A stretch of DNA of 64,000 nt. Source: Citrifermentans bremense. Its GTDB lineage: Bacteria > Desulfobacterota > Desulfuromonadia > Geobacterales > Geobacteraceae. Positions 11,192-20,279 of the stretch are shown here, piece after piece. Where the stretch lies: the NCBI RefSeq assembly GCF_014218275.1, contig NZ_AP023213.1, positions 4,212,954 through 4,276,953 on the forward strand, given 5' to 3'. The position numbers and the translations under genes were made by a program. Every line of letters starts with the position of its first letter. Within the stretch, counting starts at the first letter, position 1. Below the pieces are notes generated by a model. The model worked only from the letters and a program-made list of their open reading frames with translations, searched no databases and was not told where the DNA came from.

Positions 11192-11476
11192 TTACTTGTC
11201 CTTCCCCGTCAGCTGGCGCCAATAGTACCCGGCTGCGAAACCGGCGACCACGCCCCCCACCAGGAACCCGAAAAGGAGGAGGTCACCGGAGCCCGGCTCG
11301 ATCAGCGGTGCAGTTGCCTCGCGTCCGTGCTCCCTGGCGATCTTCTCCACCACCGCCTCGTCCACCCCTTCCCAGGACTTGGGCGCCAGGGTGAAGAAGT
11401 AAAACGCGAACAAAAGCGTCGGGAGCAGCACCAGGTGCATCAGCAGTATCTTCCACTTCCTTCTGCGTTCAGGCAT
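11192..11476 (-). CDS. cbiN: CbiN-like (PDGLE-type) cobalt transport accessory protein
   Basis: 94 residues with two membrane helices (about residues 10-29 and 68-88) flanking a short external loop. That is the topology of CbiN, which assists metal loading of CbiM. The sequence is divergent, so assignment leans on size, topology and position between cbiM and cbiQ. Its start overlaps the cbiM stop by eight bases. Confidence 0.75.
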   Translation of the reverse strand: MPERRRKWKILLMHLVLLPTLLFAFYFFTLAPKSWEGVDEAVVEKIAREHGREATAPLIEPGSGDLLLFGFLVGGVVAGFAAGYYWRQLTGKDK

Positions 11477-12248
11477 GGGCAGGGAGCTCCTTTTCCGTTA
11501 TTACCCGCATCTTCACCAGGAGATCGGGACGTTTGCGGTACAAAAGCGTGACCATCCCCGCCGTGATGACACCTTCCAGTATCCCCAGAGGCAGCTGGGT
11601 TGGCAGGAAGGCGAGCACCACCTTGACGAAGAGCGGCGTAAAAGACGCCTCACCCCGGATGCCGAGCGACAGGATGAGCGCGGTTGCGGCGTAGGTCGCC
11701 CAGTCGGCGAGAAGTCCGGCGACGAACCCGGCGACGGCGAGGCTTCCCCCCAGGCGCCGGGCGCCACGAAAGGCGAGCCACCCGGCAAAGGAGCCCACCA
11801 CCCCCATGGAGAAGGTGTTGGCGCCCAGCGTGGAGAGCCCGCCGTGGGCGAGGAAGAGCGCCTGGATCAGCAGCGAGACCGCGGCGATCAGCACGCTGAC
11901 CAGAGGTCCCACCAGGATAGCGGCAACGCCGGTGCCGCAGGGATGCGAGCAGGTCCCGGCGGTCGGGACCGGGATCGGCATGCAGGAGATGATGAAGACC
12001 ACCGCAGCCAAAAGACCCACCAGCGGCTTGAGGGAAAGGTCCTCGCGCGAGATGGCGTTCAGGCGCCTCACCCCGAGGGCGACGAAGGGGGCCAGCACCA
12101 GATACCAGAAGGCGGCCCAGTGGAAAGGGAGTATCCCTTCGGAGATGTGCATGGCGAAGGCCGGGGTGGCGGAGAGAAGCGGCAGCGCAACCAGCGTCAT
12201 CAAGCCGAATCCCACCCGTCCACCTTTTTTCAAAACTCCCCTCAGCAT
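11469..12248 (-). CDS. cbiM: Cobalt ECF transporter substrate-specific membrane protein
   Basis: 259 residues. An N-terminal signal-like segment ends at AFA, directly before MHISEG; in this family the processed Met-His N-terminus ligates the metal. The PTAGTCSHPCGTG motif and the following membrane helices are typical. ATG at 12248 shares one base with the bzaF stop (TGATG). Placement inside the cobalamin operon makes cobalt rather than nickel the likely substrate. Confidence 0.92.
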   Translation of the reverse strand: MLRGVLKKGGRVGFGLMTLVALPLLSATPAFAMHISEGILPFHWAAFWYLVLAPFVALGVRRLNAISREDLSLKPLVGLLAAVVFIISCMPIPVPTAGTCSHPCGTGVAAILVGPLVSVLIAAVSLLIQALFLAHGGLSTLGANTFSMGVVGSFAGWLAFRGARRLGGSLAVAGFVAGLLADWATYAATALILSLGIRGEASFTPLFVKVVLAFLPTQLPLGILEGVITAGMVTLLYRKRPDLLVKMRVITEKELPAHA

Positions 12249-13552
12249 CAGATCTTGTCACCCCGCAGGTCGCCCGCGAAGATCTTGCCAGCGCCGCGTG
12301 AGGCGCAGAAGTCGCCGCACATGGTGCAGGTCTGCTCGTCTTCGGGGACGCGGCTCTTCCTGATGGCGGCGGCGTCCTCGGGGAACAGGGCGAGCTCGAA
12401 CTGGCGCTGCCAGTTGAGGTCCCTCCTCGCCTTGCTCATCTCCTTGTCACGCTCCCTCCCCTTTTCGGGGTACTTGTTCATGTCGCCGATGTAGGCTGCG
12501 ATCTTAGCGGCCTTCACCCCCATCCGGACGTCCTCCTCGTTGGGAAGTGCCAGGTGCTCGGCCGGGGTGATGTAGCAGATCAGGTCGGCGCCATAGCGCG
12601 AAGACTGGGCGGCGCCTATCGCCGCGGTGATGTGGTCGAAGCCGGGGGCGACGTCGGTGGCTATCGGCCCCAGCATGTAATAGGGGGCGCCGCCGCTCAT
12701 CCGCTTTTGCAGCTTGATGTTTCCCTCGACCTCGTCGAGAGGCACGTGTCCCGGCCCCTCCACCAGCATCTGGCACCCCATGTCGCGCCCCAACTCGGCC
12801 AGCTCGCAGTTGATCAAAAGCTCCTGGATCTGCGCACGGTCGCTGGAGTCGTGGATGGCGCCGGCCCGAAGACCGTTTCCGAGCGACAGCACCGTGTCGT
12901 AGCGCTTCAGGATCTCCACTACGCGGTCGAATTTCTCGTAGAGCGGATTTTCCCGGTTGTTGGCGATCATCCAGGCCGCCATGCTCACCCCCCCCTTGGA
13001 GACAAGGCCACCGTAGCGGTACCCCTGCTTCCTCAGGCGCTCCAGGGTGTAGAGGTTGATGCCGCAGTGCACCGCCATGAAAGCCATGCCGTCGGCGCAC
13101 TGCCTCTCGATGATGTCGAAGAGCATCTCCTCGTCGAGCTTGTTGGGGTCGCCGTACTTCCTGGCCGCTTCGCAAAAGGCTTGGTAGAGCGGAACATTGC
13201 CTACCGGGAGGTCCACCGCCGCGATCACCTCGCGCCGCACCCGGTCCAAGTCGCCGCCGACGGAGAGTTCCATCAGGGTGTCGGCCCCGGATTCCTGCGC
13301 CGCGAGCCCCTTCTTCACCTCGGCCTCGTAGTCGATGATGTCGGAGGAGGTCCCGATGGAGGCGTTCACCTTGGTCCTCAAGCCGACACCGATCCCGGCC
13401 ACCTTGGGCTTTCTGACGTGGTTCCAGGGGATCACTATCTGTCCCAGGGCCACCTTTTCCCGGACGTAATCCGGCGTCAAATGTTCGTCTAAAGCGACCT
13501 GCGCCATCTGCGGGGTGGTGATGCCGGCACGCGCCGATTCTATCTGCGTCAT
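12248..13552 (-). CDS. bzaF: ThiC-like radical SAM enzyme, probable 5-hydroxybenzimidazole synthase
   Basis: 434 residues from the ATG at 13552, which overlaps the cbiA stop. The sequence is a clear ThiC-superfamily member: NASIGTSSDIIDYEAEVKK, LMELSVGGDLD, AVHCGINLYTLE, VEGPGHVPLDEVEGN and a C-terminal cluster motif CTMCGDFC. ThiC itself makes the thiamine pyrimidine; its paralogue BzaF turns the same precursor, aminoimidazole ribotide, into 5-hydroxybenzimidazole, the start of anaerobic synthesis of the B12 lower ligand, and was shown in Geobacter. The gene lies in the middle of a cobalamin operon under a B12 riboswitch, with cobT and cobS upstream, which favours BzaF over ThiC. The cluster motif reads C-x2-C-x3-C, one residue shorter than the C-x2-C-x4-C of E. 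coli ThiC. Confidence 0.8.
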   Translation of the reverse strand: MTQIESARAGITTPQMAQVALDEHLTPDYVREKVALGQIVIPWNHVRKPKVAGIGVGLRTKVNASIGTSSDIIDYEAEVKKGLAAQESGADTLMELSVGGDLDRVRREVIAAVDLPVGNVPLYQAFCEAARKYGDPNKLDEEMLFDIIERQCADGMAFMAVHCGINLYTLERLRKQGYRYGGLVSKGGVSMAAWMIANNRENPLYEKFDRVVEILKRYDTVLSLGNGLRAGAIHDSSDRAQIQELLINCELAELGRDMGCQMLVEGPGHVPLDEVEGNIKLQKRMSGGAPYYMLGPIATDVAPGFDHITAAIGAAQSSRYGADLICYITPAEHLALPNEEDVRMGVKAAKIAAYIGDMNKYPEKGRERDKEMSKARRDLNWQRQFELALFPEDAAAIRKSRVPEDEQTCTMCGDFCASRGAGKIFAGDLRGDKI

Positions 13553-14940
13553 CAAGTAAGGCTCCTTTTGCGGTATGCCCTTGCCTCTCCCACGAAATGA
13601 GGAGCCAGGTCAGGCGAGCTGCCGAAGTGTAGATGTATGTACGAGGCGAGGCAATTCTTGTAGCGGTACCCTTCCGGCGCGAGATCAACTCCCTTGCGGG
13701 TGACCCGGTACAGGCGCTCCACGTCGGGGGGCATCTCTTCCATCTCGGAATAGTGGAACTCGTGGCCGCGGGCGATGCTCCCCCTGCGGCCGATGATGCA
13801 ATCTTCCAGCAACTCCACCTCGCGGTACCCGAGCGCCTTGCGGCGCGGCAGCATCCGGCTCTGCACCGGGAAAATGCCGGCAAAGCTGTGGGTTTCCTCT
13901 TCCGCGGCGACCCCCTGGGTCAGGTAGATGAACCCTCCGCATTCGGCGTAGACGGGCATCCCCCCCTCCACCGCCGCGCGGATCTCTTCTTTCAAAGGTT
14001 GGTTGGCGGCAAGCCGCGCCGCGAAGAGCTCAGGGTAACCGCCGGGGAGGTAGATGCCGCCGATATCTTCCGGAAGCGAGCTGTCGGCAAGCGGGGAGAA
14101 GTAGCAGAGCTCGGCCCCGCTTTGCTCCAGAAGCCGCAGGTTGTCCTCATAGACGAAGCAGAAGGCGGCGTCCCGCGCCACCGCGATCCGCACCCGCTCC
14201 GGGTCGGCCGAGGCGCTTACGGCAGCTGGCGCGGCATCTTCCCAAAGCCTGTCAACGTCCAGGTCCAAGAGCGCGTCGAGGTAAAGGTGATGTTCCACGA
14301 CCTCTACCAGGTGGTCCAGGAAGGAATCCGAAAGAGGGTTGTCCTCCGCCGTCACCAGCCCCAGGTGGCGCGACGGGATGCCGAGTGCGGGGTCCCTGGG
14401 GAGGCAGCCGATCACCTGCACGCTTGGCAACGCAGCGGCCAGCGCCTCCCGCAGGATGCGTTCGTGGTTCTCGCTGGCGACGTTGTTGAAGATGACGCCG
14501 GCCACCCGGAGCGCCGGATCGAAGCAGGCGAAACCGTGCACCAGCGCTGCGGCGCTTCTCGCCTGGCTGCGCGCGTCCACCACGAGGACCACCGGTGCGC
14601 GAAGTTCCTTTGCTACCTGCGCGCTGCTCCCTGATTCGGAGATCCCGTCGATCCCGTCGAAGAGCCCCATTGCCCCCTCGACGACGGCGATGTCCGCAGC
14701 GGCCGCATGGTGCAGGAAGCTCTCCCTCAGGAAGCCGGGATCGCAGATCCAGCCGTCCAGGTTAACGGAGGGGACACCGGTCACCAGCCGGTGGTAGCCG
14801 GGATCGATGAAGTCCGGCCCGACCTTGAAGGGGGCGACCTTGAGGCCGCGCCTTTTCAGGGCGGCCATGATCCCCAGGGTCACGGTGGTCTTCCCGCAGC
14901 CGCTGGAGGGGGCCGCTATGACGATGCGCTTCGTCACCAC
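13552..14940 (-). CDS. cbiA: Cobyrinate a,c-diamide synthase
   Basis: 462 residues. Amidates cobyrinate at positions a and c with glutamine and ATP in the anaerobic corrin pathway. N-terminal dethiobiotin-synthetase-like ATPase domain with [21 protein letters not shown] and [12 protein letters not shown]-terminal glutamine amidotransferase domain with the nucleophile Cys in [14 protein letters not shown] start at 14940; the next codon is also GTG. Four bases after the cobC stop, overlapping bzaF at its end. Confidence 0.95.
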   Translation of the reverse strand: MVTKRIVIAAPSSGCGKTTVTLGIMAALKRRGLKVAPFKVGPDFIDPGYHRLVTGVPSVNLDGWICDPGFLRESFLHHAAAADIAVVEGAMGLFDGIDGISESGSSAQVAKELRAPVVLVVDARSQARSAAALVHGFACFDPALRVAGVIFNNVASENHERILREALAAALPSVQVIGCLPRDPALGIPSRHLGLVTAEDNPLSDSFLDHLVEVVEHHLYLDALLDLDVDRLWEDAAPAAVSASADPERVRIAVARDAAFCFVYEDNLRLLEQSGAELCYFSPLADSSLPEDIGGIYLPGGYPELFAARLAANQPLKEEIRAAVEGGMPVYAECGGFIYLTQGVAAEEETHSFAGIFPVQSRMLPRRKALGYREVELLEDCIIGRRGSIARGHEFHYSEMEEMPPDVERLYRVTRKGVDLAPEGYRYKNCLASYIHLHFGSSPDLAPHFVGEARAYRKRSLT

Positions 14941-14944
14941 GCCG

Positions 14945-15541
14945 TTAGCCGTTCACCAACTGCACCACCGTGTTGCCATCGGCGTAGTAATCAATCAGGT
15001 TCATGCCGCAGTACTGCTGGTCGATGCTGAAAAAGGATGAAAGGGGCGCGCCTATGGCATCCATGAGGATGATCCGGTTCACTCCCCCATGTGCCACCAC
15101 CAGCACCTCCTCCCCCCTGTGCCTCGCCACGATCTCCTTCAGGGCGGGAAGCACCCGTCCCGCCAGATCCCCCAGACTCTCCCCCCCCGGCGCGCGGAAA
15201 TGCTCCAGGTCCGCCAGCCGCGCGGCCCACTCGTCGGGGCGGTCCCGCTGGATATCGGTCACGGAAAGCCCCTGCCACTCCCCGCAGTTGAGCTCCCTGA
15301 ACTGCGGCACCTTCCTGGGCTCCACGCCGAGGTAGGGGCCAAGGATCTCGCCGCCGCGGACGGTCCTTATGAGGTCGCTGGTGTAAAGGGCGCTGATCCG
15401 GTCCGGGTCGAGGCGCGGCTTCAAGAGCTGGTACTGCTCCTCCCCCCGCGCGGTCAGGCGCACGTCATACTGGCCGTTGTAACAATGCGGCCTTTCCACC
15501 TCGCCATGGCGGATCAGGTGCAGGCGTGTTCTCTCCATCAT
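14945..15541 (-). CDS. cobC: Alpha-ribazole phosphatase-like histidine phosphatase
   Basis: 198 residues. Removes the phosphate from alpha-ribazole 5'-phosphate or adenosylcobalamin 5'-phosphate late in B12 assembly. The phosphoglycerate-mutase-like motif LIRHGEV is at residues 8-14, with [15 protein letters not shown] after it and the second catalytic His in VVAHGGVNR. The function comes from position between cbiA and cobS. Two adjacent ATG codons (15541, 15538) are possible starts. Confidence 0.88.
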   Translation of the reverse strand: MMERTRLHLIRHGEVERPHCYNGQYDVRLTARGEEQYQLLKPRLDPDRISALYTSDLIRTVRGGEILGPYLGVEPRKVPQFRELNCGEWQGLSVTDIQRDRPDEWAARLADLEHFRAPGGESLGDLAGRVLPALKEIVARHRGEEVLVVAHGGVNRIILMDAIGAPLSSFFSIDQQYCGMNLIDYYADGNTVVQLVNG

Positions 15542-15550
15542 CTGCGGCTC

Positions 15551-16306
15551 CTATGCTCCTGCTCCCCCCTGACGCAAAAGTGCCAGGAGGACCAGCAGGA
15601 AAAAGATCTCGTTCAATTCGCTGGCGCAGCCGATCACGTCTCCGGTCACCCCACCGAGCCTTTGGTGCGACCATAGTTTCAGGCACCAGGTGAGGAGAAA
15701 GAGAAAGAGCAGGCATATCACGCCGGTCAACCCCAGCAGGAGATACCCAGCGACAAAGGTGAGAAGGCAGGCGACCATGAGCTGGGTGAGCCCGGCCCCT
15801 CCCACGAAGGCTGAACCCAGCCCGTCCTTTCTGGCCCGCTTCGCGCCCACCGTCATCTGCACCTGGGCACAGCGCGCCGCCATCGGGAAGAGGAAGAGCG
15901 CCTCCCGCTTGTACTGGAGCGGCACCGCCAAAAGCGCCTGGTACTTGAGCCCCAGCCCCAGCACCAGGGCAACCGCGCCTACGGCCCCGACGCGGGAGTC
16001 CTTCATGATCTCCAGGAAACGCTCGCGGGAGCCGCGGGCGGCGAGCCCGTCGGCTACGTCGGACAGGCCGTCCAGGTGCAGCGCCCCCGTCGCCACGCTC
16101 ATCAGCGTGATCAGGACCAGGTCCCCGACGCTCCGGGGAAGGAGCGGGGCGAGGAGGTAGTCCACCCCCGCCAGGAGCGCCCCCAGGGCGAGCCCCACCA
16201 GGGGGAAGAAGGACATGGAGAGCCCCAGGTCCTCCTCCTCGCAGCGGACCGCGAAAGGCAGGGGGAGGATGGTGAGAAACTGGAAGGCGATCAGGAAAAG
16301 TCTCAT
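15551..16306 (-). CDS. cobS: Adenosylcobinamide-GDP ribazoletransferase (cobalamin synthase)
   Basis: 251 residues, integral membrane protein joining adenosylcobinamide-GDP to alpha-ribazole phosphate. Visible are FLTILPLPF at the start, the MSFFPLVGLALG motif, the acidic DGLSDVADGL metal site and the DSRVGAVGAV motif, all hallmark CobS segments, with at least five hydrophobic stretches. It lies between cobT and cobC, with short gaps on both sides. Confidence 0.94.
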   Translation of the reverse strand: MRLFLIAFQFLTILPLPFAVRCEEEDLGLSMSFFPLVGLALGALLAGVDYLLAPLLPRSVGDLVLITLMSVATGALHLDGLSDVADGLAARGSRERFLEIMKDSRVGAVGAVALVLGLGLKYQALLAVPLQYKREALFLFPMAARCAQVQMTVGAKRARKDGLGSAFVGGAGLTQLMVACLLTFVAGYLLLGLTGVICLLFLFLLTWCLKLWSHQRLGGVTGDVIGCASELNEIFFLLVLLALLRQGGAGA

Positions 16307-16317
16307 CGGGTAATCTC

Positions 16318-17370
16318 CTAGGAGGAGGCCACTCCGGCCTCTTCAAAGGTCGCCATCTCGTTCAGGACCTTCACGCCTGCCTCGATGAGCCCCATGGCAA
16401 GAGCAGCGCCGGTCCCCTCGCCTAACCGCAGTTGCAGGTCGAGTATCGGCCTGGCGCCGATCCGCTGCAGCATCATCTGGTGGCCTATCTCCACCGAGTT
16501 GTGGGCGGCGAAGATGTACTCTTTGACGTTCGGATGCATCTCGCAGGCGATAAGCGCCCCCGCGGTGGAGATGAAGCCGTCCACGACGACCGGGATCCGG
16601 TTGGCGGCAGCACCGAGCACCAGCCCGGCGATGCCGGCGATCTCCAGCCCCCCCACCTTGGAGAGCACGTCCAGTGGGTCCTCCGGGTTGGGGCGGTTCA
16701 GGTCGAGGCCCGCCTGGATCACCTTGATCTTGTGCTCCAGCGCCTGGTCCCCGATCCCGGTGCCGCGATGGGTCACCTCGCGCACGCTGCAGCCGGCGAA
16801 GGCCGCGATGATGGCGGAGGAGGGGCTGGTGTTGCCGATCCCCATCTCGCCGGTCCCCACCATGGCGATACCCTCGGCCTTGGCGCGGTCCGCAAGGGCG
16901 ATGCCGACCTCGATAGCGGCCACCGCCTCCTCGCGGGTCATGGCGCTTCCCTTGGCGAAGTTGCGGGTCCCTTTGGCGATCTTCTTGATGATGAGCCCTT
17001 CAGTCGGCTCGAAATCGTAATCGACCCCGACGTCTACCACCCGCACCTCTGCGCCCGCGTGACGGGCTAGGACGTTCACCCCCGCGCCTCCGCGCAGGAA
17101 GTTGAGCACCATCTGGGGGGTCACTTCCTTCGGGAAGAGGGAGACCCCCTCCTCCACGATGCCGTGGTCGCCGGCGAAGGTGAAGATGACCTTCCTTCCG
17201 ATCTTGGGGGTGAGGTCGCCGGTGATGGCGGCGTAGCGGCGCGCCATATCCTCCAGGAGTCCCAGGGACCCCTGCGGCTTGGTCTTGTTGTCCAGCTTGG
17301 CCTGCGCCTGCGCCAAAAGCGCCTCGTCTAACGGCTGGATTTTAGCCAGCGCCGATTCCAGAAGTTCCAT
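16318..17370 (-). CDS. cobT: Nicotinate-nucleotide:base phosphoribosyltransferase
   Basis: 350 residues. Activates the lower-ligand base as its alpha-ribotide. Visible are [10 protein letters not shown] near residue 33, [13 protein letters not shown], the glycine-rich [23 protein letters not shown] and the C-terminal [12 protein letters not shown] with the presumed catalytic Glu. It precedes cobS; downstream bzaF may supply its substrate. ATG at 17370. Confidence 0.95.
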   Translation of the reverse strand: MELLESALAKIQPLDEALLAQAQAKLDNKTKPQGSLGLLEDMARRYAAITGDLTPKIGRKVIFTFAGDHGIVEEGVSLFPKEVTPQMVLNFLRGGAGVNVLARHAGAEVRVVDVGVDYDFEPTEGLIIKKIAKGTRNFAKGSAMTREEAVAAIEVGIALADRAKAEGIAMVGTGEMGIGNTSPSSAIIAAFAGCSVREVTHRGTGIGDQALEHKIKVIQAGLDLNRPNPEDPLDVLSKVGGLEIAGIAGLVLGAAANRIPVVVDGFISTAGALIACEMHPNVKEYIFAAHNSVEIGHQMMLQRIGARPILDLQLRLGEGTGAALAMGLIEAGVKVLNEMATFEEAGVASS

Positions 17371-17414
17371 GGTTCCCTCCGTTGCATTAAAATTATTCTC
17401 TTTATTCCCTGCCG

Positions 17415-17939
17415 CTATCCCTTCAGCTTCAGCGGCAGCCCGGCGAAGCAGACATGCACCTCGTCCGCCCGCGCCGCGATCAACTCGTTCGCCTCACCGG
17501 AGAGGTCCCGAAAGGTGCGCGAGAGCGGGTGCTCGGGGACGATCCCCATCCCCACCTCGTTGGTGACGATGACCAGGGGGGTCTGCAAGCTCTTGAAGCT
17601 CTCGGTGAAACGCTCCACCCGCGACAGCGCCTCGGCAGCCCCTCCCTCGCAACTAAACAGCAGGTTCGAGAGCCAGAGTGTCACGCAGTCGAGGAGGATG
17701 ACCTGAAAACGGCCGTCGTTGGCGCGGACCTTCTCCTCGACCTGCAGCGGCTCCTCCATGGTATGCCACTCCTCGCCGCGGCGCCCCTGGTGGCGCGCGA
17801 TGCGCTCGGCCATCTCCGCGTCCCCCGCCTCGGCGGTCGCGAGATACCCGCGCATGGCGGGGTACCCCAGGGCGAGCGTCTCGGCGAACCTGCTCTTGCC
17901 GCTGCGGCTCCCGCCGGTCACCAGTACCACTTTGGACAT
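17415..17939 (-). CDS. cobU: Adenosylcobinamide kinase / adenosylcobinamide-phosphate guanylyltransferase
   Basis: 174 residues. Bifunctional enzyme that phosphorylates adenosylcobinamide and then adds GMP. Walker [14 protein letters not shown] at the start, the [11 protein letters not shown] guanylylation region with its His, and [13 protein letters not shown] are visible. First gene of the operon. Its ATG follows directly on the T-tract of the leader terminator (17940-17972), so its ribosome-binding site (GGAAGGGGGG) lies in the 3' arm of that hairpin. Confidence 0.94.
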   Translation of the reverse strand: MSKVVLVTGGSRSGKSRFAETLALGYPAMRGYLATAEAGDAEMAERIARHQGRRGEEWHTMEEPLQVEEKVRANDGRFQVILLDCVTLWLSNLLFSCEGGAAEALSRVERFTESFKSLQTPLVIVTNEVGMGIVPEHPLSRTFRDLSGEANELIAARADEVHVCFAGLPLKLKG

Positions 17940-17972
17940 AAAAAAACCCCCCTTCCGATGACGGAAGGCGGG
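17940..17972 (-). terminator. Riboswitch expression platform: terminator that also covers the cobU ribosome-binding site
   Basis: On the minus strand CGGAAGG pairs with CCTTCCG around a four-base loop, extended by three G-C pairs past one mismatch, followed by seven T that run straight into the cobU ATG. The hairpin's 3' arm is the only purine-rich stretch before the ATG. A second short inverted repeat (AATCGT at 17978-17983, ACGATT at 17992-17997) lies just upstream. Confidence 0.8.
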
Positions 17973-18037
17973 TCAAAAATCGTGTCTATAAACGATTCCG
18001 GCTTAGCCCCTCTGCCACGGAGGTTGCGACAAGCGTT

Positions 18038-18198
18038 CATCCTGGCAGGTTTCCTGACTCACGGGTCATCTTACTCGCCGCGCCTTCCCGATTTTGTCAG
18101 TGGCGTAGTTGCGGCTTTCATAACCGTTCACAGTTGCGGGACAGCGAGGGATTCACACCCTCTTCCCTTTTAACCCCTCTCGGGGCACCCGGATGGTT
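18038..18198 (-). ncRNA. Cobalamin riboswitch
   Basis: Read on the minus strand, the leader of cobU has the order of conserved elements of the adenosylcobalamin riboswitch: GGGTGCCCC and GGGAA near its start, GTGAATCCC, CTGTCCCGCAACTGTGA, GAAAGCC, the GCCACTG box, GTAAGATGACCCG and finally GTCAGGAAACCTGCC. It lies between engB and cobU, and the terminator hairpin follows about 65 bases after it. It would shut the whole operon when B12 is sufficient. Ends are approximate. Confidence 0.92.
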
Positions 18199-18244
18199 CT
18201 TTATTCGATTACGGTCTGTTTACTAACAGAGCCGGCGGGGAAAG

Positions 18245-18889
18245 TCAATCAATAACCGGATCGAGCTGCGCCGGATCCTGCGGGATTTCCGCTGTTTCCG
18301 CCGCCTCAGGCGCGAGCAGCGCATCTATGCGGGCCCACACCGCGTCCTTCCCTTCCCTGGAGAGCGCCGAGAAGTAGTTTAGATCCTCCTTCTTCAGCTG
18401 CAGCTTCTCCATGATGACGGAACTCTGCTTGGCGCGTTCGTTCTTGGAGACCTTGTCGCACTTGGTGATCACGATGATGGGGGGGACGGAGAAGGCGCGC
18501 AGCCAGGCGAGCATCTGCTGGTCCTCTTCGGTCGGGGTCCTGCGGATGTCGAGGATCAGCACCACCCCGCGCAGGTTGCGGCGCTTGGAGAGGTAGGTCT
18601 CCATCATGGGGCGCCATTCCTTCTTGACGGCCAAGGGGACCTTGGCGTAGCCGTAACCGGGAAGGTCCACCAGCATGAAGTCGTCGTTCACCTGGAAGAA
18701 GTTGATCAGCTGGGTGCGGCCCGGGGTGGAGCTGGTGCGGACCAGGTTCTTCCGGTTCACCAGCACGTTGACCAGAGAGGACTTCCCTACGTTGGAGCGC
18801 CCGGCGAAGGCGATCTCGGGGAGGCTTCCCTCCGGATAATGGGAGGGTTTCGTGGCGCTTTTAATAAACTCGGTTTGCTTTACTATCAA
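18245..18889 (-). CDS. engB: Ribosome-biogenesis GTP-binding protein EngB/YsxC
   Basis: 214 residues. Essential-type GTPase acting in large-subunit assembly. Motifs: G1 [11 protein letters not shown]3 in [12 protein letters not shown]4 TKCDKVSK and a SALS-like G5 stretch near [15 protein letters not shown] at 18889 is used as start because no in-frame ATG precedes the conserved start of the domain. The C-terminal 20 residues are acidic and variable. Confidence 0.93.
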   Translation of the reverse strand: MIVKQTEFIKSATKPSHYPEGSLPEIAFAGRSNVGKSSLVNVLVNRKNLVRTSSTPGRTQLINFFQVNDDFMLVDLPGYGYAKVPLAVKKEWRPMMETYLSKRRNLRGVVLILDIRRTPTEEDQQMLAWLRAFSVPPIIVITKCDKVSKNERAKQSSVIMEKLQLKKEDLNYFSALSREGKDAVWARIDALLAPEAAETAEIPQDPAQLDPVID

Positions 18890-18962
18890 TGAGAGGACCT
18901 ATCCCGTTTTTTCCGGGCAGTATAGCCCTCTGAGCCCCCCCTTTCAATCATTAAATCCCCGC

Positions 18963-18990
18963 TTGCCTTAAGCTAACGTTTTGGTATATT
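18963..18990 (+). promoter_or_regulatory. Candidate sigma-70 promoter for the HDOD gene
   Basis: TTGCCT (18963-18968), 16-base spacer, TATATT (18985-18990), 45 bases before the ATG at 19035. No operator is evident. Confidence 0.5.
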
Positions 18991-19034
18991 TTGGAACCTG
19001 ACCGGCAACCGGCCCCAGCGAGGACACCTTAGGC

Positions 19035-19886
19035 ATGAACAAAGAACTCGAAACAGCGATCATGAGCGCGGCCGATCTGCCGACCATTCCCATCGTAGCG
19101 ATAAAGGTAATGCAACTGATCGAGAGCGACAGCGCCACGGCGGACGAGCTGGCTAAGATCGTTTCCTCCGACCCCGCCGTCGCAGCCCGGGTGCTCAAGA
19201 TCTCCAACTCCTCCTTCTACGGCTGCCGCCGGCAGATCCAGACACTTTCCAGCGCCATCGTCATCCTCGGGTTCAGCACGCTCAGAAGCCTCGTTGTCGC
19301 AGCTTCCGTCAAACAGGTCTACAAGCCTTACGGGCTCACCGAGAAGATGCTCTGGGAGCACTCCTTCGCGGCCGGGCTCGCGGCAAGGATCATAGCCAAC
19401 CGCACCCGCATCGCCAACGAGGAGGAGGCCTTCCTCGCCGGGCTGTTCCACGACATCGGCAAGATCATCATGAACACGCTGGACCGCAACAAGTTCCAGG
19501 AAGTCATGCAGCACTGTTACAACGAGGGGATCTCCTTCGGACAGGCCGAGCGGAGCGTCTACCCCTTCAGCCACGCCGAAGTGGGAGCGCACGTGATCAG
19601 GAAGTGGAACTTCCCGGAGATCCTCACCAGCGCCATACTGCACCACCATACGCTGGAATTCGACGAGTTCGAGGATCCGACCGTGGTGAACCTTACCGCC
19701 ATCACCGCCCTGGCGAACCTGTTCTGCCTGAAGCTGGGCATCGGGATCCGGGAGCCGGAGGAGGATATCGATCTGGGGAGCTCGAAACCGGCCCAGATGC
19801 TGAAGATCGGTCCGGAGACCGCACAACAGTTGCTGGAGACCTTCGACAAGGCCTTCCAGGAAGACAAGGCCCTGTTCATCAGCTAG
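19035..19886 (+). CDS. HDOD domain protein
   Basis: 283 residues, nearly all one HDOD domain, a catalytically modified HD fold common in bacterial signalling. Characteristic stretches are LPTIPIVAIKVMQL, IVSSDPAVAARVLKISNSSFYG, ILGFSTLRSLVV and FLAGLFHDIGKIIM; the HD pair is present here. No receiver or GGDEF domain is attached. Cytoplasmic; its partners are not shown by the neighbours, which are engB (divergent) and a small convergent gene. Confidence 0.88.
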   Translation: MNKELETAIMSAADLPTIPIVAIKVMQLIESDSATADELAKIVSSDPAVAARVLKISNSSFYGCRRQIQTLSSAIVILGFSTLRSLVVAASVKQVYKPYGLTEKMLWEHSFAAGLAARIIANRTRIANEEEAFLAGLFHDIGKIIMNTLDRNKFQEVMQHCYNEGISFGQAERSVYPFSHAEVGAHVIRKWNFPEILTSAILHHHTLEFDEFEDPTVVNLTAITALANLFCLKLGIGIREPEEDIDLGSSKPAQMLKIGPETAQQLLETFDKAFQEDKALFIS

Positions 19887-19888
19887 CA

Positions 19889-20083
19889 TCAGGAGCCGGC
19901 TTTTTCCCCGCTGTCCGCCACCTCTTCCAGGGAACTGCGCCGCTTCGCCTCTTCGGAGATGCTGACGCTGTCCATCCCTTCGGACTTCCGGGACGGCTTC
20001 TCCCGCTTGCGCTGACGTTCCTGCCCACCCGCGTCCGGGTCGATCCTGATGCTACCCGGAATCCTGTCGACGACGTAACTCAT
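19889..20083 (-). CDS. Small hydrophilic hypothetical protein
   Basis: 64 residues from the ATG at 20083, which has a strong GGGGGAGG site seven bases upstream. The protein starts MSYVVDRIPGSIRIDPDAGG, is rich in Arg, Lys, Glu and Ser, has no membrane helix, and contains DSVSISEEAKRR, a phrase also met in small flagellum- or export-related proteins. I do not recognise the family. It is convergent with the HDOD gene, with two bases between the stops. Confidence 0.5.
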   Translation of the reverse strand: MSYVVDRIPGSIRIDPDAGGQERQRKREKPSRKSEGMDSVSISEEAKRRSSLEEVADSGEKAGS

Positions 20084-20214
20084 GAGCGCACCTCCCCCCG
20101 CCGTTGCCGGCCTTGGCAAAGCATTGCCGCGCGGCATCTTAACAGCAACCAAACCCTAATGGAAGAGAATTAATCGAGATTCTTATCTGGACCTGACGCT
20201 GCCGGACATTCCCC

Positions 20215-20243
20215 TTGCCCAGCACACTGCAGCGCAGTATAAT
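20215..20243 (+). promoter_or_regulatory. Sigma-70 promoter of the two-component operon
   Basis: TTGCCC (20215-20220), 17-base spacer, perfect -10 TATAAT (20238-20243), 37 bases before the kinase ATG at 20280. Confidence 0.65.
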
Positions 20244-20279
20244 TCCCAGCTTAGCGAAATCTCATATGGGAAGGATCAC

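Noticed and set aside
12248-13552. Thiamine-pyrimidine synthase ThiC
   Set aside because: Context is a complete late-B12 operon under a B12 riboswitch, and there is no TPP riboswitch or thi gene. Kept as an alternative only.
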